From: Syntrophorhabdus sp. PtaB.Bin027
GTDB lineage: Bacteria > Desulfobacterota > Syntrophorhabdia > Syntrophorhabdales > Syntrophorhabdaceae
Direction: 5' to 3'
Assembly (NCBI GenBank): GCA_002067585.1
Contig: MVQO01000225.1
Span: 1 to 35,116 of the forward strand
DNA: 35,116 nucleotides
The position numbers and the translations under genes were made by a program. Below the pieces are notes generated by a model, which was given only the letters and a program-made list of their open reading frames with translations, did not search any database and was not told where the DNA came from. Numbering within the stretch: the stretch's first letter is position 1; each line of letters starts with the position of its first letter. Positions 23,024 to 33,554 of the stretch are shown here, piece after piece.

Positions 23024-23131
23024 TAATGTATTATTGGCCATCAATAGTCAACCGTCAGTTTGTTGCGATTTTGTGAATATTTTTTTGAAAGACAATAGCT
23101 GACTTCACCAAGATGCAAGGGAGATCGATCA

Positions 23132-25708
23132 ATGTCAGAAAAGGAAGAACAAGGGCTGGAGAACGACGAACGAAATAGACGAAAGCGCATCTTCCTCGTT
23201 GACGGCAACTCCTACCTCTACCGCGCTTTTTTTGCAACACCACACCTGTCCAGTTCTAGGGGTATTCCCACGAACGCAGTCTACGCATTCATGAACATGA
23301 TCAGAAAGCTCCAGAATGATGAGAAACCAGATGTGTTAATAATTATTTTTGATTCAAAAGCCCCTTCATTCAGGGAAGAAATATCAAAAGCATATAAGGC
23401 CCAGAGGCCACCAATGCCAGACAACCTCTCCGTCCAAATACCCTATGTGAAGTCAATACTCGATGCAATGGGCCTCCCAATACTTGAAAAAGAGGGTTTT
23501 GAGGCAGACGATATCATCGGAACAGCGGTAGAGCAATTGAAATCCGAGGATGCTGATTTTGTCATTGTAACAGGTGACAAGGACATGATGCAACTCGTAT
23601 CTCCCAAGGTAAAAATTCTTGACACCATGAAAGGGCTTGTAATAGGCGAAAAAGAGGTGGAGGAAAAATTTGGTATAAAGCCTGTTCATATGACGGACTA
23701 CCTTGCCCTGTGCGGGGATACATCGGACAACATACCCGGGGTGCCCGGCGTTGGCGACAAAACTGCCAGGGAACTTGTGTCCGCGTACGGAACCCTCGAC
23801 GAACTCTACACCCAAATCGATCAGGTGAAGAAACCGGCCCTCAGGGAGAGACTCAAAGCAGGAAAAGATCTTGCGTACATGAGCAAACAACTTGCAACGA
23901 TTCGCCTTGATGTTCCCCTTGAAGCAGGCATCGATATCTTCAGAGAAAATGAACCAGACTTAAAAACCTTGCGCAGCCTCTATCGCGAACTTGAGTTCAC
24001 GGCCCTTTACAATGAGATCAAGATAGATGGAGAAGAAAAAAAGGAATGGAAACGGATCGATATTGTTTCTCTTAACAAACGCTGTATTGCTCTTTTGACC
24101 AATTTCCATGGGAAGAATGTGAGTGATATTCAACTGAATAGCTTCGTTGCGTTTGACGGCCACGGCGTTCTCCTTTCACAACAAAAAGATGAATTGATTG
24201 ACATCATCAGATACAGCAAAGAAATAATCACCCACAACCTCAAGCCTCTTTTGATCTATCTGGTTTCTCATGCCTTTACTCCCTTGACCCCTGTTTTCTT
24301 CGATACCATGCTGGCGGCCTATCTCATCAATCCTCTCAGGAAGGATTACGGAATCGGTTCAGTGATTGAGGAATATCTTGAAAGGGATTTTTCGCCCAAT
24401 GGTACAGAAAAGATCATGACTGATGCCATACCATACCTCATTGAATTAAAGGGTGTTCTGGAAAAAAAGATGGAAGGGTTGGGCCTCTTGTCCCTTTTCA
24501 TGAACACAGAAATGCCGCTTATAAAAGTCCTTGCAGACATGGAGTGCAAAGGGGTTAAGATTGATAGGAGCAGGCTGAACAGCTTATCACGGGAATTTGA
24601 TCAGAGGCTTAATGGTATCATTAAAAAGATCCATGATATGGCCGGAGGACCCTTTAACATCAATTCACCGCAACAACTCTCAAGGGTTCTTTTCGATACC
24701 CTAAAGCTGACGCCAGTGAAGAAGACAAAAACCGGTTACTCAACTGATACTGAAGTGCTACAAACATTATCCACTGAACACCCATTACCAAAAGAGATAC
24801 TCGAATACAGAACGCTCACAAAGCTGAAAGGGACCTACATCGATGTCCTCCCAACCCTGATAAATCCTCTTACAGGAAGGATTCATGCTTCCTTTAATCA
24901 GATGGTAGTTGCTACAGGACGGTTGAGCAGCAGTGACCCAAACCTGCAGAACATTCCCATTCGTGGAGAAGAAGGGATGAAAATACGTGAGGCCTTTGTG
25001 CCCGAAAAAGGGCATATTCTGATTTCATCAGATTACTCACAAATAGAGCTCAGAGTCCTTGCCCATATTTCACGAGATCAAGTCCTCATCGATACCTTCC
25101 TTAGGGATGATGACATACACACAAGGGTTGCTCAGGAGGTTTTTGGTACACAAGATGGTGGTGTGAGCCATGAGATGAGAAGAACCGCAAAAGTTATCAA
25201 CTTTGGCATAATCTATGGCATGAGCAGCTTTGGGCTTGCAAAAGAGCTGGGCATATCCCAGAGAGAGGCGCAGAACTATATCGATGATTATTTTGAAAAA
25301 TACCAAGGTGTTAAGGCATATATAAAAAACATCCAGGAAGAAGCCCGCGAAAAGGGTTTCGTACAAACCCTTTTCGGGAGAATTCGATATATCCCGGAGA
25401 TCAGAAACAACGACAATAACATACGCCAGTTGGGAGAGCGTGCAGCTATGAATACGCCAATACAGGGAACGGCTGCAGACATCATCAAGATGGCTATGGT
25501 TAATATCCACCGAATAATCAGGGAGAAAGGATTTTCTTCAAGCCTTATCATGCAGATCCACGACGAACTCGTGTTCGAGGTTCCCCTTGAGGAGGCTGAT
25601 GTTATGGAGACACTTATCAAAACTGAGATGGAACACGTTGTCAGTCTTTCCGTGCCTTTGAAGGTGAGCCTCGGAAAGGGATATAGCTGGGCTGAGGCCC
25701 ACGATTAG
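23132..25708 (+). CDS. polA: DNA polymerase I
   Basis: An 858-residue family A polymerase for Okazaki-fragment processing and repair. The N-terminal 5'-nuclease domain is intact: FLVDGNSYLYRAFF, FEADDIIGTA, VTGDKDMMQL and GDTSDNIPGVPGVGDKTA. The polymerase motifs are A (SSDYSQIELRVLAHIS), B (RRTAKVINFGIIYGMSSFG) and C (MQIHDELVFE). The middle 3'-5' exonuclease domain is degenerate: the DxE pair is not visible (SFVAFDGHGVLLS) and HNLKPLL replaces the usual NxxxD region, so proofreading is probably absent. GGGAGAT lies upstream of ATG 23132. Its 3' end overlaps the convergent YihY gene by 68 bp. Confidence 0.97.
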   Translation: MSEKEEQGLENDERNRRKRIFLVDGNSYLYRAFFATPHLSSSRGIPTNAVYAFMNMIRKLQNDEKPDVLIIIFDSKAPSFREEISKAYKAQRPPMPDNLSVQIPYVKSILDAMGLPILEKEGFEADDIIGTAVEQLKSEDADFVIVTGDKDMMQLVSPKVKILDTMKGLVIGEKEVEEKFGIKPVHMTDYLALCGDTSDNIPGVPGVGDKTARELVSAYGTLDELYTQIDQVKKPALRERLKAGKDLAYMSKQLATIRLDVPLEAGIDIFRENEPDLKTLRSLYRELEFTALYNEIKIDGEEKKEWKRIDIVSLNKRCIALLTNFHGKNVSDIQLNSFVAFDGHGVLLSQQKDELIDIIRYSKEIITHNLKPLLIYLVSHAFTPLTPVFFDTMLAAYLINPLRKDYGIGSVIEEYLERDFSPNGTEKIMTDAIPYLIELKGVLEKKMEGLGLLSLFMNTEMPLIKVLADMECKGVKIDRSRLNSLSREFDQRLNGIIKKIHDMAGGPFNINSPQQLSRVLFDTLKLTPVKKTKTGYSTDTEVLQTLSTEHPLPKEILEYRTLTKLKGTYIDVLPTLINPLTGRIHASFNQMVVATGRLSSSDPNLQNIPIRGEEGMKIREAFVPEKGHILISSDYSQIELRVLAHISRDQVLIDTFLRDDDIHTRVAQEVFGTQDGGVSHEMRRTAKVINFGIIYGMSSFGLAKELGISQREAQNYIDDYFEKYQGVKAYIKNIQEEAREKGFVQTLFGRIRYIPEIRNNDNNIRQLGERAAMNTPIQGTAADIIKMAMVNIHRIIREKGFSSSLIMQIHDELVFEVPLEEADVMETLIKTEMEHVVSLSVPLKVSLGKGYSWAEAHD

Positions 25709-26567
25709 AAGGGCTCCCTATCATCACCGAGAGTAATTCGGCACAGACAATAAAGACAAAAACCGAAAAGTAGATCCAGAAGAGAAAAGCTATAAAAACA
25801 CCGTATGTTCCAAAAAAAGCCGTTACTCTCCCTATGTGAAAAATAAAGTACTTGAAAAAGTAACGCCCCAAGCACCAGAACACAGTGGCAAGGATAGTTG
25901 ATGTAAGAATAAGCCCCTTATTGCGAACCGGGGCTAAGAAATAGTAAAGAAAAAAAAACATAACAAACGTTGCAACCATATCGAATGCGGAGAAAAGTAC
26001 AACAAAAGGACCCCTTGTGAGGAACGCAGGCAAAATACCACCCAATTTGGTTTGAATCATGATACTGAAGATGAAGCTAAAAAATAACAAAGCCTGGACA
26101 ATGGAAAAAAGTAGGGTGAGGAAAAGTTCTTCCCCCTTTCCTCTGATGAAACTCTTTGTGGTTTTACCGAAAATAATCTGAAAAGACGGCCGTATTACAG
26201 CAAAGAGTCTTGTGGTGAAGAAAAAGAGAAAGAGAAGCCCGAGTGGCCCAGAGAGCCGCTTGGACAAAGAGATAAAGTTCAATTCCTTGAGAACCTTTTT
26301 TGCAATCATGGCGTTGTATGGATCAGGCAATATAGTTTTGAGAAGCTTTTCCAGGTGGAGACCGGGGTTGCTCAGATCGATGACGTAGCCAAGGATGAAG
26401 ATTGAAAGAAGGGTGAAAGGAATGAATGTGAGCAGCACATAGAAAGAAATGGAGGAAACAATAATATTACCGTGATCCCCTCGATATTTTTTAAAGAGTT
26501 TTTTAATAATTTCAAAAATTGTTCTGGTTTTACGTTTTTTAAGCATAATCCTATTGCCAATGTTCAT
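25641..26567 (-). CDS. YihY/BrkB-family inner-membrane protein
   Basis: A 308-residue polytopic protein with about six membrane segments and a basic N-terminal tail, matching the YihY/BrkB family (often misnamed ribonuclease BN). Conserved landmarks are [20 protein letters not shown] near residue 39 and [20 protein letters not shown] near the C-terminus. Function is uncertain. Its ATG overlaps the stop of the permease gene by ATGA, so it is translationally coupled to the transporter. The last 20 or so residues are polar and encoded opposite the polA 3' end. Confidence 0.85.
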   Translation of the reverse strand: MNIGNRIMLKKRKTRTIFEIIKKLFKKYRGDHGNIIVSSISFYVLLTFIPFTLLSIFILGYVIDLSNPGLHLEKLLKTILPDPYNAMIAKKVLKELNFISLSKRLSGPLGLLFLFFFTTRLFAVIRPSFQIIFGKTTKSFIRGKGEELFLTLLFSIVQALLFFSFIFSIMIQTKLGGILPAFLTRGPFVVLFSAFDMVATFVMFFFLYYFLAPVRNKGLILTSTILATVFWCLGRYFFKYFIFHIGRVTAFFGTYGVFIAFLFWIYFSVFVFIVCAELLSVMIGSPSNRGPQPSYIPFRGSPSKARKD

Positions 26568-27538
26568 CCTATCCGAATGCGCGGATCTGCCACTCCGTAC
26601 ATGATATCAGCTAACAGGTTTCCAATCAATGTAAGAAAAGCTCCAATGACCAGGATGCCCATAATAGTGGGATAGTCACGGGCCATGACGCTCATGTAAA
26701 AAAGCTGCCCCATCCCTGGAATGGAGAATATAGATTCAAAAATGACACTTCCTCCGATAAGGCCCGGGACAGATAACCCCAGTATTGTTATAACCGGTAA
26801 CAAAGCATTGCGAAGTGCGTGTTTTCTGATGACAATATGCTCAGGTAGGCCCTTGGCGCGGGCAGTGGTTATATACTCCTGTCTCAACACCTCGAGAAGG
26901 CTGTTTTTCATGTAACGCGATATCCCGGCAAGGCCTCCAAAAGCAGAGATTCCTATTGGGAGGATCAGATGGCTCATAAGGTCCCAGAGCTTCTCAAGGG
27001 GCGTCATTTCACTATAATTAAATGATTTCAGCCCTGATATTGGGAGTAATTCAAGGTAAACCCCGAAGAACATCATGAGGAGTAGAGCGAGCCAGAAGGT
27101 TGGCATGGCATAGCCTGCAAAGACAAAGGATGTAAGAAATTTGTCGCTTATTGTGTCTTTATGCTGGGCACAATAAACCCCTATGGGAATGCCAATAAGA
27201 AAGATAAGGACCATGGAAAGGATGTTTATTGATATGGTTATGGGAAGGCGCTCCTTAATTTTATCGATGACAGGCCGCCTGTCTGGGGCAAAGGAGATGC
27301 CGAAGTCGAACTTTACGATCCGTTTGAACCACATCCAGTACTGGATATGGATAGGCTTGTCCAGTCCATAGATGTTCCTGATCCGTTCCCGTATCTCCTT
27401 CGTTACCTTGGGGTTCATCTCTGCCCCAACAATGTCTGGTTCTCCGGGGGCGAGATGGATCACTGCAAATGATATGAGGGTAATGCCTAAAAGCATGGGG
27501 ATCATAAACGCCAGTCGTTTAAGGAGATAGTGTAGCAC
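26564..27538 (-). CDS. ABC transporter permease, DppB/OppB type
   Basis: A 324-residue inner-membrane permease of a peptide/nickel-type ABC transporter with about six membrane segments. The start [20 protein letters not shown], the APGEP motif, the EAA loop ([20 protein letters not shown]) and the end [16 protein letters not shown] are typical of DppB. It starts at GTG 27538, overlapping the substrate-binding protein gene by 20 bp. A DppC partner and the DppD/F ATPases are not in this window, and the next gene is YihY-like. Confidence 0.92.
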   Translation of the reverse strand: MLHYLLKRLAFMIPMLLGITLISFAVIHLAPGEPDIVGAEMNPKVTKEIRERIRNIYGLDKPIHIQYWMWFKRIVKFDFGISFAPDRRPVIDKIKERLPITISINILSMVLIFLIGIPIGVYCAQHKDTISDKFLTSFVFAGYAMPTFWLALLLMMFFGVYLELLPISGLKSFNYSEMTPLEKLWDLMSHLILPIGISAFGGLAGISRYMKNSLLEVLRQEYITTARAKGLPEHIVIRKHALRNALLPVITILGLSVPGLIGGSVIFESIFSIPGMGQLFYMSVMARDYPTIMGILVIGAFLTLIGNLLADIMYGVADPRIRIG

Positions 27539-29147
27539 GGGAGCTATACCTCATCTGTTCCATGGGAACATACCACTCGGTGTTGTTGTATGTGATGCCA
27601 GCCGGAGCAGGCTCTATCCCTTTGATTCGCTTATGGACTGCAACAAGGGAATAGGGGATGAAGAGAAATGTATACGGCTGCTCGTCAGCAAGGATCTCCT
27701 GAATACGGAAATAACATTTTCTCCTCTCCTCTTGATCCATTGTATGACGGGCCTTCATTATAAGTTCGTCAACCTCTTTGTTTTCAAAAGAAATGAAATT
27801 GAATTCCTTTGGACCTTGTTTCGATGAATGCCACACATCGAACAGATCTGGCTCCGGGCCGAAGCTCCAGCCAAGGATCACAGCCTCAAAATTTCGTTTG
27901 TCGATGAACTCGTTCACAAAGGTGGCCCACTCAATGGTCCTGATCTTCACGATGATGCCCACATCTCTGAGTCGTTTCTGGATCAGCTCTGCTGTTCTGA
28001 TGCGCACATCGTTGCCCTGGTTGACGAGGATAGTAAACTCAAAGGGTTTTCCATCCTTGACGAGGATGCCGTCCTCGCGTTTCTCAAATCCTGCTTCATT
28101 GAGAAGGGCAAGAGCTTTTTCTTTGCTGTGCTCGTAACGTCTTACATTTCCGTTATACGCCCACATGTCCGGTTTGTACGGGCCGGTTGCCTCCACGCCC
28201 TGTCCGAGGAGTATGCCGTCAATAATCTCCTGTTTGTTGATGGCGTGCGCAATTGCCTTCCTCACCCGCCTATCCCCAAATACCTTGTGCTTAAGGTTAT
28301 AACCGAGATAAACATATGAGAAGCCAAGATACCTGTATTTGCTAAATTCCCTTTTAAAGCCTGGATAGTCGGTCTGTTTCAGGGCCTGGAGAGGGGTGAG
28401 TCCCATCATGTCGATGGTATACCGTTTCAGTTCGAGAAACATGGTGGCAAGGTCAGGGATGACTCTGGTAATCCGGCGTTCAATAAATGGTTTCCCTTCA
28501 AAATAATTGTTATTTGCCGTAAGGACGATACGGTCGCCGGAAATCCACTCCTTGAATATGTAAGGGCCTGTTCCTATCGGCTTTCGTATCAGGTGGGATG
28601 TGGTGATATCCGTACCCTCGAGGAGATGACGGGGTAGCATTCCAACGGACCAGCTTTGCAGGGCAGGCGCAAAAGGCTTTTCATAGGTTACCTTGAACGT
28701 GTAATCATCGATTACCTTTGCTTCCTTGACCGGCTTGAAATCGCCAGAGTAGGGGGTGGGCGTCTTGGGGTCTACAATAATTTTATAGGTATAGAGAACG
28801 TCATGGGCGGTGAATGGTGTTCCGTCCTGCCACTTCACATCCTTTCTCAAATGAAAGATAATAGAAAGGTTATCCGTAGATATTTCCCATGATTTTGCAA
28901 GGATCCCAACGATGTTGAGGTTCTTATCGTATTTCACGAGGCCATTGTAAACGTGGCCTGATATATCATGGGACGCAGCATCACCTGCAAGGATAGGGAT
29001 GAGGTTTGACGCTTCTCCAATTGATGCGGTGATGATGGTGTCGCCGTATGCAGGCTTTCCCGGATCGTCATAGAATGTCGCTTCCCTGGCCTTTCCGCAT
29101 GATGCAAGACCAGCAGCTATGATAATGAGAATGAATACCTTTTTCAT
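27519..29147 (-). CDS. Peptide-type ABC transporter substrate-binding lipoprotein
   Basis: A 542-residue solute-binding protein of family 5 (DppA/OppA type). The start at ATG 29147 gives a lipoprotein signal: [17 protein letters not shown] with a lipobox Cys at residue 17. An upstream in-frame start at 29201 would bury this signal and is rejected. [20 protein letters not shown] and [20 protein letters not shown] are the family signature. Ligand is unknown: peptides, nickel chelates and other compounds are possible. It is the first gene of the transporter-YihY operon. Confidence 0.92.
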   Translation of the reverse strand: MKKVFILIIIAAGLASCGKAREATFYDDPGKPAYGDTIITASIGEASNLIPILAGDAASHDISGHVYNGLVKYDKNLNIVGILAKSWEISTDNLSIIFHLRKDVKWQDGTPFTAHDVLYTYKIIVDPKTPTPYSGDFKPVKEAKVIDDYTFKVTYEKPFAPALQSWSVGMLPRHLLEGTDITTSHLIRKPIGTGPYIFKEWISGDRIVLTANNNYFEGKPFIERRITRVIPDLATMFLELKRYTIDMMGLTPLQALKQTDYPGFKREFSKYRYLGFSYVYLGYNLKHKVFGDRRVRKAIAHAINKQEIIDGILLGQGVEATGPYKPDMWAYNGNVRRYEHSKEKALALLNEAGFEKREDGILVKDGKPFEFTILVNQGNDVRIRTAELIQKRLRDVGIIVKIRTIEWATFVNEFIDKRNFEAVILGWSFGPEPDLFDVWHSSKQGPKEFNFISFENKEVDELIMKARHTMDQEERRKCYFRIQEILADEQPYTFLFIPYSLVAVHKRIKGIEPAPAGITYNNTEWYVPMEQMRYSSRATLSP

Positions 29148-29283
29148 TGTTTGTCTGGCCGTTATTCTAACAGGGGGCAACAGCAAAGTAAAGGCACACA
29201 ATAAATCCCAGAAAGCTTGTTTTTCATGATTTTTTCTTGTCTTCTCATTGGTTAGGCGCTAAAATTTTCTCACACGCGCTAAC

Positions 29284-30603
29284 ATGCAATTAACGCCTTA
29301 CCATGCGAAGTATTTTGCCTATGAGCTTACCAAACGATGCTCGTCGAATAGCATCGGCAAGTTAGCTGCATCACTATCAGACGCCCAGGTAGACCTTAAT
29401 CCCCATCAGGTGGAAGCAGCGCTGTTTGCCTTTCAGTCGCCACTTTCGAAAGGCGCTATCCTTGCTGACGAGGTTGGCCTCGGAAAGACTATCGAAGCCG
29501 GCATCCTTCTTTCTCAGAAGTGGGCTGAACGGAAACGCAAGCTTCTCATCATCACCCCGTCAAGTCTTCGCAAGCAATGGAATCAGGAGCTTATTGACAA
29601 GTTTTTTCTTCCTTCCATGATCCTGGAAACAAAACCGTTCAACCATGAGATTAAAAAGGGCAACCTGAACCCTTTCAATCAGAGCGAGATCGTCATTTGT
29701 TCATTTCACTTCGCCCGAACCAAAGAGGCTTACATAAAGCAGATTGATTGGGACTTGGTGGTCATAGACGAAGCGCACCACATGAGAAACGTTTATAAGC
29801 CAACCAGCAGAATTGCCAATACAATTGAGGCTGCTGTTATCCATTGCCCGAAACTCCTCCTAACGGCCACTCCACTTCAGAACGCTCTTCTGGAACTCTA
29901 TGGTCTTGTGAGCGTTATCGATGACTATGCCTTTGGCGACTTAAAAAACTTCAAAAACCAGTTTTCACGACTCATGGATAAAGGAGAAGATTAACTCACC
30001 GCTCTTGAGCGGGGATTTGCTCAGGTAGAAGGGAAGGGTGCTGCCAACCAAAGGGTTTATCAGCTCCTGTCAGAGAAGTTCCGGCTTTTCGAAGGCGTAT
30101 TCGGTGCAAGCGATGAGGTTCTCGGGACGATCGAATCAGGGGTCGATTTCAAAAAGCATATTGCCCAGATTTACCTGGAATGTCGTACATAAGAAGAGAT
30201 ACAAAATGCATTCGATACATTGCAAAAAAGAGATGGAAACCCAGATCGATGAAACCATGAACATTACCAGGCAGAAGCTCCTTGAAAACTTCGACGACGA
30301 AGTCGCGATAAGTTGAGGGTGAATCTCAAAAAAAAGCAAGGAGTATCTTTCCCGGTATGAGAACTGGCTATAGGAGCTTACAAAATATTATCTTGGGCCC
30401 TATGCTGATTTCTCATCAGATGATAACTCCTTTATGCTTTGGATGAACCCTTTTTCCCACGAGAAGATACATCCTGAGCCATACAAAGGTACCCCAGAAA
30501 ACATCATTGTGAATGAATTGACCAACTATCCTGAGATCGATTACGACGACCAGACCGAATTTCTCTTCAAGCTGGCACGGAAGTTTCAAACAATAGAAAT
30601 ATA
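29284..30603 (+). pseudogene. Decayed SNF2-type helicase with a restriction-type 3' fragment
   Basis: The 5' part (29284-29994) reads as a clean helicase N-terminus: NPHQVEAALFAF, Walker A ADEVGLGKTIEAGILLSQKW, DEAH box (VVIDEAHHMRN) and motif III LLTATPLQ. A TAA at 29992-29994 ends it. In-frame and frame-shifted pieces continue (ERGFAQVEGKGAANQRVYQL, then ETMNITRQKLLENFDDEV, then YLSRYENWL with stops). The last piece (about 30420-30603) holds NELTNYPEIDYDDQTEFLFK, resembling type III restriction subunits. At least four disruptions show it is not functional. It may once have belonged to a defence island. Confidence 0.8.
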
Positions 30604-31231
30604 GATCTTTCACAAAACTCTATCACATTTCATATTTTATACTTTAGACTCACAATGACATGATACAGCCGCTCCATGTCCGGGCATTTAGAACAAATTC
30701 AAGAAAAAGTAACGGCTACCAAATCGAAAGACGTCACCGGTAACTCCATCTGAGTCATCGCTTCTTGCGAAAAATAGCATGATCACATTCGAAATACTGT
30801 GGAATGAGACCCCGTTTTTAGTATTATGCCAAAAAAAGATGAAAAAAGCTCCAGGGCGGTTCTTGGATTTTATATGTTTGTTTTGATATTTTCGAGAAGA
30901 TCGGTCAGGTTGCACGCAAAGGTGGCAGTTTTTCTATGTTCAATAAAGGGTCGATTTCTCATGTTTGCTGATAATTGAACATAGAACTGGGTAATATTCT
31001 GTGAGCGCTGATGTTGGTCTACCTATAGTCCTCGCCGGTGTCTTCATTGGGAGAAGCCAAGTCTGTGAGCACCTCTTCGAGATATTCAGTTCTAAAGAAA
31101 TAAGCCTTTCCTTGATCGTGTCTTACTTTTTCTTTTCTATTACCTTATTATCCGAGGTTATATGATAAGACATTTTTTCTGATTTAAAATTGATTGTTTT
31201 TTTACGTGAATCATTTTATGTATAATGAAAG
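30604..31231. other. Non-coding stretch after the helicase remnant
   Basis: No gene is supported in these 628 bp. A TATAAT (31221-31226) sits 5 nt before the thioesterase ATG. No hairpin with a T-tract or recognisable repeat was found. Confidence 0.5.
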
Positions 31232-31669
31232 ATGGCACGGGTAAAATTATCAGAGAAGCCCCGGTATGAGTTTTGTTACCCAATTACCCTCCAGCCAAGG
31301 GATATCAACTACGGTGGGCATTTGGGCGTAGACTCACTCATATCCATAATTCACACCGCCCGTGCTTACATCTTTAAATCCGGTGGCATAAGCGAGACTG
31401 ACCTCGGTGACGGCCGAACGGGAATCATCATGACAGACGTGGAGATTAACCTCAAGGCAGAAGGATTTATGTTTGATAATCTTGAAGTCTTTACGCATGT
31501 TGGAGAGTTGACAAAAAAAGGTTTTCGTTTTTTTCATAAGATTAGTCGTGACGATTCAACCCTGGCATTGGCGGAAATGGGTTTTCTTACCATTGACTAT
31601 GACACAAGGAAAGTAACCTTGGTTCCTGACGCGTGTATCCGCGCCCTCGGGTTGCTTCAGCGCACCTAA
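31232..31669 (+). CDS. Hotdog-fold acyl-CoA thioesterase-like protein
   Basis: A 145-residue protein of the 4HBT-like hotdog fold. LQPRDINYGGHLGVDSLISI matches the position of the catalytic Asp region and active-site helix, with a GGHLG variant in place of the usual HVNN. The strands TDVEINLKAEGFMFDNLEV and KKGFRFFHKIS follow the fold. Substrate unknown; hydrolysis of a small acyl-CoA is inferred. A TATAAT ends 5 nt before ATG 31232 and there is no Shine-Dalgarno, so the transcript could be leaderless, or the box is fortuitous. Confidence 0.78.
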   Translation: MARVKLSEKPRYEFCYPITLQPRDINYGGHLGVDSLISIIHTARAYIFKSGGISETDLGDGRTGIIMTDVEINLKAEGFMFDNLEVFTHVGELTKKGFRFFHKISRDDSTLALAEMGFLTIDYDTRKVTLVPDACIRALGLLQRT

Positions 31670-31733
31670 TAGGCGAAGATTTTCCTGTATAGTTATGGGA
31701 GAAAAACCATTTCGCGGCACTGTAGGCGCATAT

Positions 31734-32516
31734 TTATTTGAACTTATGGTGGTCCTTGTTCTTCTCGTAAAGGATCTTCAGGCCATTTAGCGTGATGAAT
31801 TCATCAACTTCATTGATAGATGAAGATTCCCGGTACATGAGGCTGGCGAGGCCTCCTGTACCTATAACGTAAGGGTCTGTTTTTACCTCCTCTTTCATGC
31901 GGTTCACGATACCGTCAACAAGCCCGACATAACCGTAGACAATGCCGGCTTGCATGGCGTGGATCGTGTTTTTTCCCGTAATGGTTTTTGGTTTTACAAG
32001 TTCAACTCTTGGAAGTTTGGATGCGCGTTCAAAAAGCGCTTCCAGAGAGATCATAATGCCGGGCGCAATAGCTCCGCCTGCATACTCTCCCCTGGGAGTT
32101 ATGTAGTCGAAAGTTGTTGCAGTCCCGAAGTCAACAAGGATTAGAGCTCTTTTATATTTTTCATAAGCTGAGACCGCATTGACAATCCTATCGGCACCTA
32201 CTTCTTGGGGGTTCTCATAAAGGATAGGCATGCCTGTTTTGATGCCTGGCCCAACAAGTATGGGTCTTATGCCGACATATTTCCTGCACAGTATATCGAA
32301 GGGGATAAGAAGGGGAGGCACAACGCATGAAATGATGGCAGCATCAATTTCACTTAACTTTATTTTCTCAATGTAGAGCAGACTATTTAAAAGAATTGCA
32401 TACTCATCCACTGTCTTTTGAATAACAGTGCTCAGCCTCCAATGATTAAGGAGTTTGCTGTCGTCATATACTCCGAATACTATGTTCGTGTTTCCAATAT
32501 CAATCACTAACAACAT
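31734..32516 (-). CDS. coaX: Type III pantothenate kinase
   Basis: A 260-residue kinase that phosphorylates pantothenate in the first step of coenzyme A synthesis. The N-terminal phosphate loop [19 protein letters not shown], the [12 protein letters not shown] motif and [12 protein letters not shown] followed by [12 protein letters not shown] are diagnostic of the CoaX (ASKHA-fold) type. ATG 32516 is preceded by AAGGAA. It follows birA on the same strand by 72 bp, a common pairing in bacteria. Confidence 0.96.
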   Translation of the reverse strand: MLLVIDIGNTNIVFGVYDDSKLLNHWRLSTVIQKTVDEYAILLNSLLYIEKIKLSEIDAAIISCVVPPLLIPFDILCRKYVGIRPILVGPGIKTGMPILYENPQEVGADRIVNAVSAYEKYKRALILVDFGTATTFDYITPRGEYAGGAIAPGIMISLEALFERASKLPRVELVKPKTITGKNTIHAMQAGIVYGYVGLVDGIVNRMKEEVKTDPYVIGTGGLASLMYRESSSINEVDEFITLNGLKILYEKNKDHHKFK

Positions 32517-32564
32517 GGCAAAGTTCCTTGGAGATCTGTATGTCGTATATTGTGTGTGACTTGT

Positions 32565-32582
32565 CCTGGCCTAAAGGCCAGG
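32565..32582. terminator. Short perfect hairpin between birA and coaX
   Basis: CCTGGCC and GGCCAGG form a perfect 7-bp stem around TAAA. It lies between the birA stop and coaX start. A T-run follows only on the plus-strand side, so for the leftward operon it may be an attenuator or mRNA-stability element; a terminator is less likely. Confidence 0.4.
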
Positions 32583-32588
32583 ATTTTC

Positions 32589-33554
32589 TCAAAAACTAAC
32601 GTCTCCTGCGATGATCTTTCTTGTTTTTCCATCGATATTAAGGAGAATACCCCCGTCTTTGTCTATACCTTCTGAAATTCCCTTGTATGTCTCACCCATT
32701 TGGATTATTTCAAGATATTTTCCTTTAATTTTTGCCCTTTCTTCCCAGAATGAACATATCTCGTCAGGGCCTTTTTCGATAAATGCTGAATAATAACGCT
32801 CTATGTTTGTCAGTAGAATACCACACACCATTGACCTTTCAAACGGTTTTTTTGTCAGCATTAAAAAGGAGGTGGCTTTATTTTTTATCGCTTCATCGAT
32901 CTCATTTTCTTCCATATTGATGTTCAATCCGATTCCAACAATAACAAAACGGATCATATCAGCTTCTGTGGAAAGCTCAAGCAAAGTTCCACAAATCTTT
33001 CTGCCATTAACCAGAACATCATTAGGCCATTTGAGGGCCGGCTCAACTTTGGTCAAGGATTGAATGGTATCATACACGGCAAGGGAAGAGAGGAATGTGA
33101 TCGGGTATACATTTGATGGAGGGATTTGCGGTCTGAGCACAATGGAAATATAAAGATTCTTGCCAGCAGGTGAAAACCATTTCCGTCCAAGGCGACCCTT
33201 ACCAGAATCCTGGGTTTCGGCAATAATGCACGTACCTTCTGCTTCTCCCCCAATGGCAAGCTTAAAGGCGAGGGCGTTCGTTGAATCGAGTTCATCTTTG
33301 TAGATGATCTTTTTTCCGATGACGTTTGTTTTACAGTATTGGTCAATCTCCCATGCGTATAACTTGTCTGGTGAAGCAATCAATCGGTAGCCCTTCCCCT
33401 TGAGCTTTTCGATTCTATATCCCAATTGTTCGAGATGGTTTATATACTTCCAGATTGCAGTCCGTGAGATGCCCATAATGTTTGACATATGGTCACCGGA
33501 CACGTAGTCATGTGTGTTTCTTAAATACGGCAGGATTTCTTTTGATCTAACCAT
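32589..33554 (-). CDS. birA: Bifunctional biotin ligase/biotin operon repressor
   Basis: A 321-residue protein that attaches biotin to carboxylase carriers and binds operator DNA. The N-terminal winged helix is present (SNIMGISRTAIWKYINHLEQ, then GYRIEKLKGKGYRLI), so it is the repressor type (class II). The ligase domain has QDSGKGRLGRKWFSPAGKNL, which binds biotinyl-AMP, and KWPNDVLVNGRKICGTLLE with the catalytic Lys. Its ATG overlaps the EF-G stop by 8 bp, indicating a fusA-like/birA/coaX operon. Confidence 0.96.
   Translation of the reverse strand: MVRSKEILPYLRNTHDYVSGDHMSNIMGISRTAIWKYINHLEQLGYRIEKLKGKGYRLIASPDKLYAWEIDQYCKTNVIGKKIIYKDELDSTNALAFKLAIGGEAEGTCIIAETQDSGKGRLGRKWFSPAGKNLYISIVLRPQIPPSNVYPITFLSSLAVYDTIQSLTKVEPALKWPNDVLVNGRKICGTLLELSTEADMIRFVIVGIGLNINMEENEIDEAIKNKATSFLMLTKKPFERSMVCGILLTNIERYYSAFIEKGPDEICSFWEERAKIKGKYLEIIQMGETYKGISEGIDKDGGILLNIDGKTRKIIAGDVSF

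Noticed and set aside
27519..29201. Longer start of the substrate-binding protein at 29201
   Set aside because: It would place 18 residues before a perfect lipoprotein signal peptide; ATG 29147 is the sensible start.
30688..30915. Small gene on the minus strand after the helicase remnant
   Set aside because: No ribosome binding site, no recognisable domain and it lies in non-coding-looking DNA.
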